Part shown: piece after piece, positions 17,539-25,437 of the stretch
How the letters are laid out: each line of letters begins with the position of its first letter
Position numbering within the stretch: the first letter of the stretch is position 1
NCBI RefSeq assembly: GCF_019857225.1
Contig: NZ_JAFJSY010000002.1
Location: forward strand, 62,001-126,000
DNA length: 64,000 nucleotides
Source: Streptomyces plumbidurans
Lineage (GTDB): Bacteria > Actinomycetota > Actinomycetes > Streptomycetales > Streptomycetaceae
Reading direction: 5' to 3'
Made by a program: the position numbers and the translations under genes
Notes under the pieces: generated by a model
What the model was told of the DNA's origin: nothing
Database searches by the model: none
What the model saw: the letters and a program-made list of their open reading frames with translations, nothing else

Positions 17539-19698
17539 ATGAACGAAGTGGAGCTCCGCGCCGAAGCCGATGCCGTCCTCGCCCAGCTGGTCGGTGATCC
17601 GGCGGGCTCGGCGCGGCTGCGGGAGGACCAGTGGCAGGCCGTGGCGGCCCTGGTGAAGGAGCGCCGACGCGCCCTGGTGGTGCAGCGCACCGGCTGGGGC
17701 AAGTCGGCCGTGTACTTCGTGGCGACCGCCCTGCTGCGCCGGCGCGGAGCCGGCCCCACGGTGATCGTCTCGCCACTGCTGGCCCTCATGCGCAACCAGG
17801 TCGAGGCTGCGGAGCGGGCAGGCATCCGCGCGCGGACCATCAACTCGGCCAACCCGGAGGAGTGGAACACGATCCACGAGGAGGTGGAACGCGGCGAGAC
17901 CGACGTGCTCCTCGTCAGCCCGGAGCGCCTCAATTCCGTGGACTTCCGCGACCAGTTGCTGCCCAAGCTGGCGGTCACAACCGGTCTGCTGGTGGTGGAC
18001 GAGGCGCACTGCATCTCCGACTGGGGACACGACTTCCGGCCGGACTACCGCCGGCTGAGGGCGATGCTCACCGACCTCGCCCCCGGAGTGCCGGTGCTGG
18101 CCACCACCGCGACCGCCAACGCGCGCGTGACCGCTGACGTGGCCGAGCAACTGGGCACCGGCTCCGGCGAGGCCCTGGTGCTGCGCGGACCGCTGGACCG
18201 GGAGAGCCTGCGGCTGGGAGTGGTCCAGCTGCCGGACGCCGCGCATCGGCTGGCCTGGCTCGCCGAGCACCTGGACGAGCTGCCGGGTTCCGGGATCATC
18301 TACACGCTGACGGTGGCCGCCGCCGAGGAGGCCGCCGCCCATCTGCGCGGGCACGGCTTCCCGGTCGCTTCCTACACAGGGCGCACGGAGAACGCCGACC
18401 GGCTGCAGGCCGAGGACGACCTCCTCGCCAACCGGGTCAAGGCGCTCGTAGCGACCTCGGCGCTGGGCATGGGCTTCGACAAGCCGGACCTCGGTTTCGT
18501 ACTCCACCTCGGTTCGCCGTCCTCGCCGATCGCGTACTACCAGCAGGTGGGCCGCGCGGGCCGCGGCGTCGAGCACGCCGATGTGCTGCTGCTCCCGGGC
18601 AAGGAGGACGAGGCCATCTGGCGCTACTTCGCCGATACGGCCTTCCCGCCCGAGGCGCAGGTGCGCCAGACGCTCTCCGCCCTCGCCGATGCGGGACGGC
18701 CGCTCTCCGTGCCCGCCCTGGAGGCGATGGTGGATCTGCGGCGCAGTCGGCTGGAGACCATGCTGAAGGTGCTGGACGTCGACGGCGCGGTCAAGCGCGT
18801 GAAGGGCGGCTGGACTGCGACGGGCGCCGACTGGGTCTACGACGCCGAGCGCTACGCCTGGGTGGCACGGCAGCGATCGGCCGAGCAGCAGGCCATGCGT
18901 GACTACGTCGCCACGTCCGGCTGCCGGATGGAGTTCCTGCGCCGGCAACTGGACGACGAGGGCGCGAGACCGTGCGGCCGCTGCGACAACTGTGCGGGAC
19001 CATGGGCGGATTCCTCGGTCTCCACCCGGACGCTGAGCGCGGCGACGAAGGAACTGGACCGCCCCGGGGTGGAGGTCGAACCACGCAGGATGTGGCCCAC
19101 CGGCATGCCCGCCCTGGGCGTCGAACTCAAGGGCCGTATCCCTGCCGGCGAACAGTGCTCCACTGGGCGCGCCCTGGGACGGCTCTCGGACATCGGCTGG
19201 GGCAACAGGCTGCGCCCCCTGCTGGCCGAGAACGCGCCCGACGGTCCCGTACCCGCCGATGTCCTGCAGGCCGCGGTGGCGGTTCTCGCCGACTGGGCGC
19301 GCTCTTCCGGGGGTTGGGCGGCGGACGTGCCGGACGCCGCACCCCGCCCGGTGGGAGTCGTCGCCGTGCCGTCCCTGACCCGACCGCAACTGGTGAGTTC
19401 GCTGGCCCAGGGCATCGCGACCGTGGGCCGCCTGCCGCTGCTCGGCGCCCTGACCTACACCGGATCGGACGGGGCGCATTCGGCACGTCGCAGCAATTCC
19501 GCCCAGCGCCTACGGGCGTTGTCCGGCGCCTTCTCCGTGTCCGAGGAGTTGTCCGCCGCGCTGTCCGCGTCCTCTGGACCGGTTCTGCTCGTGGATGACT
19601 ACACCGACTCGGGCTGGACTCTTGCGGTCGCTGCCCGGCTCCTTCGCCGGGCGGGAAGCGGCCAGGTGCTTCCGCTGGTGCTTGCCGCGACGGGGTGA
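17539..19698 (+). CDS. RecQ-family DNA helicase with C-terminal phosphoribosyltransferase-like domain
   Basis: A 719-residue protein. Residues 1 to about 340 are the RecQ helicase core: Walker A GWGKS at 52-56, DEAH at 154-157, TATAN after it, and the C-terminal half with QQVGRAGRG. The RecQ zinc cysteines are at 462, 479, 482 and 485 (CGRCDNC). The last 200 residues are not RecQ-like: VVAVPSLTRPQLVSSLAQGI, then LLVDDYTDSGWTL with the acidic pair and T-D-S-G of a PRPP-binding loop at 685-694, followed by AARLLRRAG. This matches type I phosphoribosyltransferase/ComF-like folds. The ATG at 17539 follows GGGGGC; an upstream start at 17497 would add 14 non-conserved residues. Role: presumably DNA repair; what the added domain does is unknown. 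Confidence 0.9.
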   Translation: MNEVELRAEADAVLAQLVGDPAGSARLREDQWQAVAALVKERRRALVVQRTGWGKSAVYFVATALLRRRGAGPTVIVSPLLALMRNQVEAAERAGIRARTINSANPEEWNTIHEEVERGETDVLLVSPERLNSVDFRDQLLPKLAVTTGLLVVDEAHCISDWGHDFRPDYRRLRAMLTDLAPGVPVLATTATANARVTADVAEQLGTGSGEALVLRGPLDRESLRLGVVQLPDAAHRLAWLAEHLDELPGSGIIYTLTVAAAEEAAAHLRGHGFPVASYTGRTENADRLQAEDDLLANRVKALVATSALGMGFDKPDLGFVLHLGSPSSPIAYYQQVGRAGRGVEHADVLLLPGKEDEAIWRYFADTAFPPEAQVRQTLSALADAGRPLSVPALEAMVDLRRSRLETMLKVLDVDGAVKRVKGGWTATGADWVYDAERYAWVARQRSAEQQAMRDYVATSGCRMEFLRRQLDDEGARPCGRCDNCAGPWADSSVSTRTLSAATKELDRPGVEVEPRRMWPTGMPALGVELKGRIPAGEQCSTGRALGRLSDIGWGNRLRPLLAENAPDGPVPADVLQAAVAVLADWARSSGGWAADVPDAAPRPVGVVAVPSLTRPQLVSSLAQGIATVGRLPLLGALTYTGSDGAHSARRSNSAQRLRALSGAFSVSEELSAALSASSGPVLLVDDYTDSGWTLAVAARLLRRAGSGQVLPLVLAATG

Positions 19699-19773
19699 GC
19701 TTGTGCCTGGCCGTGGGGCGATGACGGAGCGGGGGACCAGGTCGGCGTCCAATTGACGTGTCCCTGGCCGGAC

Positions 19774-19782
19774 TTATCCACA
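19774..19782 (+). promoter_or_regulatory. isolated DnaA-box-like 9-mer
   Basis: TTATCCACA is a perfect match to the general DnaA box (streptomycetes favour TTGTCCACA). It stands alone in the 124-base gap before the DUF4192 gene, so it might be a DnaA titration or regulatory site, or chance. Confidence 0.35.
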
Positions 19783-19822
19783 GGGCAAAGCGGAGTCTCG
19801 TGATCCGCGAGATCGTCTGCGT

Positions 19823-21481
19823 ATGACGAATCACGGCGAAAGCACTGGATCCCACGAAAACGGCAAGCCGACGGGGCGCGACGGTCAGGGGGCCGATGAC
19901 GAGCGCTCGGCCTTCCCGGACGCATCCGAGCGCCCGGTCCGCCCGAGCCGAGTCGACTGCACCGCGTACGACAGCCACGGTGCCGACCACCAGGTGACGC
20001 TGCGCAGTCCCGCCGAGCTGGCCGACGCGCTGCCGTATCTGCTCGGGTACCGCCCCGAGGACAGCATCGTTCTCGTCGCCCTGCACGACAGGGACGGACG
20101 CGGCCGGTTCGGTGGCCGGGCCCGCCTCGGCATTCCTGCCGGGCCGGACGACTGGGCCTCTGTGGCCGGGCAGTTGGCCCACGGGCTGGTGACGGGCAGC
20201 GAGCGCAGAGGAGCCCGGCCCGAGCAGATGGTCGCCTACCTGTGCCAGGAGCCCGAGAAGGGCGAGTCGGGGCGGCAGGTCATGGAGCGGCTGCGCCCGT
20301 TGGCCCAGAAGCTGCGCGTCGAGTGCGGTCTCCTCGACGTGCCGGTGATCGAGGCGCTGTGCATCTCGGACGGCCGCTTCTGGTCGTACTGCTGCAGCAA
20401 CGAGGCGTGCTGTCCGCCCGAGGGCCTGCCCATGGGGCTGCCGGGCACCTCCGTACTCGCCGCCGCCGCCACCTACGCCGGCTTGCAGGTCCGCGGCACC
20501 CTGCGCGAACTGCGAGCCCGGCTGCAGCCCTGGGAGACCGCTGCCGCCCTGGAGCAGGAGAGCGCCCTGGACGCGGCGAGCGCGGCGCTGGTCCCCAGGA
20601 TCCTCGAAGACGCGAGCCGCGTGGGCGTGGCCGAGGAGACACTCGAACTGGCCGCGCTGATCATGCGACGGCTGGCGGAGGCACCGCCCGTCTCCGGCCC
20701 GCTCGCGGCGGACCGCCGTGACGACGAACTGCTTGCCCATGACGAGGCCGCGACCTTGATTCTCGGCCTCCAGGACCGCGTGACCCGCGACCGCGCGGCC
20801 GAATGGATGGAGGGCGAGGAGGCCGCGTCCGCACTCCGACTGTGGCGTGCCCTTGCGCGCAGGTGCGTCGGGCCCTACAACGAACACGCGGCGGCACCGC
20901 TGACCCTGGCCGGTTGGGTCGCCTGGTCCACGGGCGACGACCTCGAGGCCCGCGAAGCCCTCGCCATGGCACTGGGCTCGGACCCCGACTACCTGTTCGC
21001 CCGTCTGTTGCACCAGGCCTGCAACGAGGGCCTGGACCCGGAGGCGATCCGCCGCTGTCTGCGCTCGGAGCGGCGGGACCGTGGGCGGCCGGAGGCCCGG
21101 CAGTTGCCCGCGGGAGAGGGGGCCGCGGAGCCGGGGGCGGTCGAGGGCGTGGAGCTGAACAAGCCGGTGCCGGACCCGGTTCAGAGCCCAATTCAGAACG
21201 AGGCGAAGGATTCGATGCCGGGACCGGCCGCCCGCTCACGCCGCCGCACCCGCCAAGGCAGCACCCTTCGCGGCACCTCCCGCTCGGCAAAAGCAGAGGC
21301 GAGGGGAAGCGGCTCGGGCGTCCCGCGTCAGCGAACGTCGGCTTCGAACGGCACCCGCCCCGGCTCCGCACGACCAGGGCACATGCGTCCACGGACGTCC
21401 GGAAAGGGCCCGGCACACCGCCGCGACGGTCGGCCCGGGAGCCTGCAGCCCGGAAGCGACGGTATCGGTGGGGAGACGTGA
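19823..21481 (+). CDS. DUF4192 domain-containing protein
   Basis: A 552-residue protein of an actinobacterial family without assigned function. After a charged 45-residue start, the DUF4192 core spans about 50-400: LRSPAELADALPYLLGYRPEDSIVLVAL, then a strongly conserved CCSNEACCPPEG cysteine motif near 193-204 that could bind metal, helical repeats, and LAGWVAWSTGDDLEAREALAMAL, SDPDYLFARLL at its end. The last 140 residues are basic, Arg/Gly/Pro/Ser-rich and repetitive, probably disordered. The ATG lies after a 124-base gap from the RecQ-like gene, and co-transcription is possible. The start codon region has no strong ribosome binding site. Confidence 0.88.
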   Translation: MTNHGESTGSHENGKPTGRDGQGADDERSAFPDASERPVRPSRVDCTAYDSHGADHQVTLRSPAELADALPYLLGYRPEDSIVLVALHDRDGRGRFGGRARLGIPAGPDDWASVAGQLAHGLVTGSERRGARPEQMVAYLCQEPEKGESGRQVMERLRPLAQKLRVECGLLDVPVIEALCISDGRFWSYCCSNEACCPPEGLPMGLPGTSVLAAAATYAGLQVRGTLRELRARLQPWETAAALEQESALDAASAALVPRILEDASRVGVAEETLELAALIMRRLAEAPPVSGPLAADRRDDELLAHDEAATLILGLQDRVTRDRAAEWMEGEEAASALRLWRALARRCVGPYNEHAAAPLTLAGWVAWSTGDDLEAREALAMALGSDPDYLFARLLHQACNEGLDPEAIRRCLRSERRDRGRPEARQLPAGEGAAEPGAVEGVELNKPVPDPVQSPIQNEAKDSMPGPAARSRRRTRQGSTLRGTSRSAKAEARGSGSGVPRQRTSASNGTRPGSARPGHMRPRTSGKGPAHRRDGRPGSLQPGSDGIGGET

Positions 21482-21580
21482 GAGGCGCGGAGGGCGACGA
21501 GGGGAGACGTGATGAGGAGTGGGGACGGTGGCCAGGGGAGACGTGACGAGGAGCGGGGAGAGCGACGAGGGCAGACGCGA
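21470..21580 (+). repeat. imperfect direct repeats, GGGGAGACGTGA core
   Basis: Three exact 12-base cores at 31- and 34-base steps and one degenerate copy; the first overlaps the stop codon of the DUF4192 gene. GACGAGG-type sequence fills the spacers. Confidence 0.7.
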
Positions 21581-22194
21581 CGGGGTGCAGGGGGGCGGAG
21601 ACCGGTGCGGCCGAACCAAGGCGGTCGCGAAGCGATCCGCGTCCGGCTGGATACGGCAGCCCGTGGCCACGATGAAGCCGGCGGAGCCATCCGTGTGGCC
21701 GCCATTCGGTCGGCTCGGCACGGCGCGGGCGTGACCCCGGGGACCCCCTCTCCGTTCACCTGAGTGGCGGAGCGCCTGGATGGCCGTGTCGCCACCAAGC
21801 CCACGACCGTCCAGATCCTCGCCACCTGGCGCCGCACACGCCCGAGGCGCATAGAGCGCAGAAAAAGCCACCCCATGCACCAGCCGACTCCGCCCTCCGC
21901 CTCCGCATCCGCCGCCTCCTTCTCCGCCACCGACCGTTCCTCGCCGCCTCCACAGGCGGGTGCCGCCCCGTCGACACCTGCGGAGCTTTCCGGCCGACCT
22001 GAGCCGCGTCCCGTGATCGACGTCCCGGATGGGCTCTCGTCCACCCGCCGGCAGCGGTCCCCGACAACCCCGACGAGCCAACCCCAGCCACAGAGTGCAC
22101 CGGGCCGACCGACCCGGACTGCTCCACCCGTAGCCCGACCAAATGCGACCTCACCGCCGCTCGACCGCTTCGACTGCCTCAGGAGGGATGCTGC
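21482..22194. other. 713-base intergenic region with direct repeats
   Basis: No gene is convincing. A frame 21764-22198 (144 residues, Pro/Ser/Thr-rich, overlapping the next start by 4 bases) is possible but lacks family features, so it is not called. The left end holds repeats of GGGGAGACGTGA (21470-21481, 21501-21512, 21535-21546) with a decayed copy near 21567-21580. The right end carries AGGAGGG, the ribosome binding site of the next gene. Confidence 0.55.
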
Positions 22195-24417
22195 GTGACC
22201 GATCCATCAGAACCCAGGCGCCCAGCGGTCGATACGCCCGAGCAGCCGGGGTACAACGCCCTCGAGGTATCCGAGCGAGGGCACCGCACGACCGAACCAG
22301 CCGAGCCAAACCGCCCTGTCGCGCCACGGAGCCCTGCTGTCGCGCCAAGCCCCCCTGTGCTACGCCCCCTGCACCCCGACCACCCACCGATCCGGCCGAC
22401 GACCTCAGCCCGACAACCAGAAACATCCCCGGGCCGACCCCCCTCGGCTCCCTTCACCCCCCGCCGCCCCATCGAACTGCCACCCACTCACACCGCACTG
22501 ATCTGCGTCGGGCTCCCGGGACTCGCCATCTCGACGGAGCAAGGGCAGATGACCGGCCAGGGCCTGGAGGGTTTCTATCGCGCGGGCAGGCGGCTGCTCT
22601 CCCGTTGCCAGATCCGCGTCTCCGGGCGCGAACCGCTGGCGGTGCAGGCCCGGATGACCTCGGCCGACCGGGCCCGCTTCGTGGGGACGTTGCGTGCCTC
22701 CCCGCACTCCGGTCCGGACCCGGACGTCGTCGTCGAGCGCGTTCGCCAGGCGGACGGCACGGAGCGCATCACGTTGCACAGCACAGCCCTTCGCCCCCTG
22801 CGCGTGCCGGTCGAGGTCGCGCTCGGCACGGACCTGGCCGAGCTGGGTGCCATCGCTTCCGGTGCTGCTCCGCCTCAACTGGCCGCATGCGTCGGCGAGT
22901 CGGGCCTGCGCTGGTCCGGTCCCACCGGGGGCTCCTCGGTCACCGCGGACCCGCCCCCCGCTGATGCGCTGGCCTCCGCGGGGCTGCTGCGCTGGGAGTT
23001 CGAGTTGCCGCCGGGCGGCAGTAAAAGTGTGGAGCTGCGAGTACGGCCGGAGGGAGCGGGACCCGTCCGGGCCGTGGGGCGTACGACCACGAGCCCTCTC
23101 GCCCCTGCTCAGGCCTCCGGCGACGACCGCAGGGTCCAGCCGCTGCTGCGGACAAGCATCGAGGACCTCAACGCACTCCTGCTCCGCGACCCCGCGCATC
23201 CGTCGGACCTGCATCTCGCGGCAGGAGCCCCCTGGCGCTGCGGTCCGGCCCCGGCCGACGCACTCGCCGCGGCGCGGATGACGCTGCCCCTCGGCACCCG
23301 GCTTGCCGCAGGCACGCTGCGCACTCTCGCCCGTACCCAACTCCCGGGCACGGGGCCGCAGTCCGGCATGATCCCCGGGCCACGACGTGATGCGGGCACA
23401 CACCTGCCTCCGGGCTGCACCGGTACCGAGGCCACCCTGCTCTTCCCGGTCCTTCTCGCGGAGGCCCGCCGCTGGGGGCTCCCCGACCCCGAGCTGGAGG
23501 AGATGCTGCCGGCGGCCGAGCGCTGTCTTACCTGGCTGCGGACGAACGTCGGCGACGGCACCTACCTGTGCGATCCGCAGCCCGGCGGTCCCGTCCGCTG
23601 CGAGACGCAGGCGCACGCCCACCGAGCGGCCCTCCTGGGCGCGGACCTGCTCGATGCCTGCGGCAGACCGGGCGGCGCCGAGCTGCGGGAATGGGCCCGG
23701 GCGCTGCGAACGGCCTTCCGGGAGGCCTTCTGGATCGACGACCTCGGTGGTGGCCGACCGGCAGCCGCCCGCGCCGCCGACGGCACCCCGGTCCCGCAGT
23801 TGGGCGCGGGCGCCGCCCACCTCTTCGACACCGGCCTGCTCGGCGGGGGAGAACTGGCCCCTGGACTGCTCGACAGGGTGCAGACCGAACAGCTTGCGCG
23901 GTTGCTCGGCGGTCCGGCCATGGACTCGGGCTGGGGACTGCGCGGGCTGGCCGCGAAGGAAGCCGGATACAACCCGTTCGGCCACCGCACCGGTGCCGTG
24001 CGCGTCCACGAGACCGCGATCGCCGTGGCCGGTCTCGCCGCGGCAGGCTACGAGAAGGAGGCGAGCGCGCTGCTGAGGGGCGCCCTGTCGGCGGCCGAGG
24101 CCTTCGGCTACCGGCTGCCAGAGATGTACGCGGGGGAGCAGCGCACCGAGGGCAGCGCCCCCCTCCCGCACCCGGCGGCCTGCCGCCCCGCCGCGACCGC
24201 AGCGGCCGCGGGCGTCCTGCTGCCGGTAGCACTCGCGGGAATCCGCCCCGACGCCCCCGCAGGGACGGTCACGCTGCGCCCCGTGCAGTGCGCTCCCCTC
24301 GGCGAGATCGTTCTGACGGGACTCCGGATCGCCGGCGCCCCCTTCTCCGTACGGGTCAGCCGGCTCGGCCTCGCCATGGTCGAGGAGGCCGCGGACGGCC
24401 TGCAACTGAGGGTCTGA
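22195..24417 (+). CDS. glycogen debranching-like protein (amylo-1,6-glucosidase family)
   Basis: A 740-residue protein. The GTG start is fixed by AGGAGGG 7 bases upstream. Residues 1-95 are Pro-rich and probably disordered. From about 100 a glycogen-debranching N-terminal domain appears (ALICVGLPGLAISTEQGQMTG, GLEGFYRAGRRLLSRCQIRVSG). The rest resembles the (alpha/alpha)6 helical glycosidase part, with LLFPVLLAEARRWGLPD, REAFWIDDL and GWGLRGLAAKEAGYNPFGHRTGAVRVHETAIAVAGLAAAGY. Many streptomycete proteins of this type are annotated as debranching enzymes on fold alone. Typical catalytic acidic residues could not be assigned with certainty, so enzymatic activity is inferred, not shown. Confidence 0.82.
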   Translation: MTDPSEPRRPAVDTPEQPGYNALEVSERGHRTTEPAEPNRPVAPRSPAVAPSPPVLRPLHPDHPPIRPTTSARQPETSPGRPPSAPFTPRRPIELPPTHTALICVGLPGLAISTEQGQMTGQGLEGFYRAGRRLLSRCQIRVSGREPLAVQARMTSADRARFVGTLRASPHSGPDPDVVVERVRQADGTERITLHSTALRPLRVPVEVALGTDLAELGAIASGAAPPQLAACVGESGLRWSGPTGGSSVTADPPPADALASAGLLRWEFELPPGGSKSVELRVRPEGAGPVRAVGRTTTSPLAPAQASGDDRRVQPLLRTSIEDLNALLLRDPAHPSDLHLAAGAPWRCGPAPADALAAARMTLPLGTRLAAGTLRTLARTQLPGTGPQSGMIPGPRRDAGTHLPPGCTGTEATLLFPVLLAEARRWGLPDPELEEMLPAAERCLTWLRTNVGDGTYLCDPQPGGPVRCETQAHAHRAALLGADLLDACGRPGGAELREWARALRTAFREAFWIDDLGGGRPAAARAADGTPVPQLGAGAAHLFDTGLLGGGELAPGLLDRVQTEQLARLLGGPAMDSGWGLRGLAAKEAGYNPFGHRTGAVRVHETAIAVAGLAAAGYEKEASALLRGALSAAEAFGYRLPEMYAGEQRTEGSAPLPHPAACRPAATAAAAGVLLPVALAGIRPDAPAGTVTLRPVQCAPLGEIVLTGLRIAGAPFSVRVSRLGLAMVEEAADGLQLRV

Positions 24418-24518
24418 CCACGGACGGCGCACCACAGCACAGCGGCCCGGAACGCATGGTGAGGCGCATATCGGACCGAAGTGGATCAGCCATCGAAGCG
24501 ACCGACGAAGGGAGTGTT

Positions 24519-24538
24519 TATCGTCAAGCAGACGACTA
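24519..24538. promoter_or_regulatory. candidate NrtR-type operator
   Basis: TATCGTC-AAGCA-GACGACTA is an imperfect inverted repeat 10 bases before the start codon of the NUDIX regulator. The CGTC...GACG arms and location suggest autoregulation. Confidence 0.45.
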
Positions 24539-24548
24539 TGATCGCCGC

Positions 24549-25307
24549 ATGCCCTACGACCCGTCAGCCTTTCCGCCCTTCGCCGTCACCGTGGACCTGG
24601 TCGTGCTGACCGTGCGCCGCCATGCCCTGTGCGCGCTGGCGGTACGCAGGGGTGAACCGCCGTTCCAGGGGCGCTGGGCGCTCCCTGGCGGCTTCGTACG
24701 GGCCGACGAGGATCTGGCGCAGGCCGCCGCGCGAGAGCTGGCCGAGGAGACCGGGCTGCGCGCCCATGATCCGTCCGTCCCCGCCCAGGACAACGGAGCA
24801 CACCTGGAGCAGCTGGCCACCTACGGCGACCCCAAGCGGGATCCCCGCATGCGTGTCGTCAGCGTCGCCCACCTGGCGCTCGCGCCCGACCTGCCCGCAC
24901 CACGGGCGGGCGGTGACGCCAGCAACGCACGCTGGGCGCCCGTGGAGGAGCTGCTGCAGCAGACCGGCTACGGCCGCGACGGCGAACCGGTGGCACCGCT
25001 GGCCTTCGACCACGCCCAGATCGTCTCCGACGGCGTGGAACGCGCGCGATCCAAGATCGAGTACTCGTCCCTCGCCACCGCGTTCTGCCCCCCTCAGTTC
25101 ACGGTCGGCGAGTTGCGCCGGGTCTACGAGGCGGTGTGGGGAGTGGCCCTCGATCCACGCAACTTCCATCGCAAGGTGACGGGGACGCCGGGCTTCCTCG
25201 TCCCCACCGGCGGGACCACCACACGTCAGGGCGGACGCCCGGCCCAGCTGTTCCGGGCGGGCGGCGCCACGCTGCTCAACCCCCCGATGCTGCGCCCCGA
25301 AGTGTGA
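24549..25307 (+). CDS. NUDIX-domain transcriptional regulator, NrtR-like
   Basis: A 252-residue protein with an N-terminal NUDIX domain and a C-terminal winged helix, the NrtR layout known for sensing ADP-ribose or related NAD metabolites. The Nudix box G(x5)E(x7)REUxEExGU is complete at 48-71, so hydrolase activity is possible, unlike in some NrtR proteins that lost it. The C-terminal part has YSSLATAFCPPQFTVGELRRVYEAVWG, RNFHRKVTGTPGFL and GRPAQLFRA, the expected DNA-binding helix and wing. The ATG is the third base group after CGCCGC; a preceding palindrome fits self-control. No NAD genes are adjacent, so its targets are elsewhere. Confidence 0.85.
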   Translation: MPYDPSAFPPFAVTVDLVVLTVRRHALCALAVRRGEPPFQGRWALPGGFVRADEDLAQAAARELAEETGLRAHDPSVPAQDNGAHLEQLATYGDPKRDPRMRVVSVAHLALAPDLPAPRAGGDASNARWAPVEELLQQTGYGRDGEPVAPLAFDHAQIVSDGVERARSKIEYSSLATAFCPPQFTVGELRRVYEAVWGVALDPRNFHRKVTGTPGFLVPTGGTTTRQGGRPAQLFRAGGATLLNPPMLRPEV

Positions 25308-25437
25308 CGGCGGAGCCCGAACTCCGGGCAACGCACCGGGCGGAGAACGGCACACAGGCGCGAACCGGCTCGTAACGGCCTGCGGAATGGGCGCGCGATC
25401 CACACTAAAACGGACATAGCGCGCTATCTTGCTGCGG

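Noticed and set aside
19774..19782. Replication origin suggested by a DnaA box
   Set aside because: A single box without an array, and no dnaA or dnaN nearby. It is listed only as a low-confidence site.
21764..22198. A 144-residue frame ahead of the debranching-like gene
   Set aside because: It is Pro/Ser/Thr-rich with no ribosome binding site or family motif; overlap by 4 bases with the next start is its only merit.
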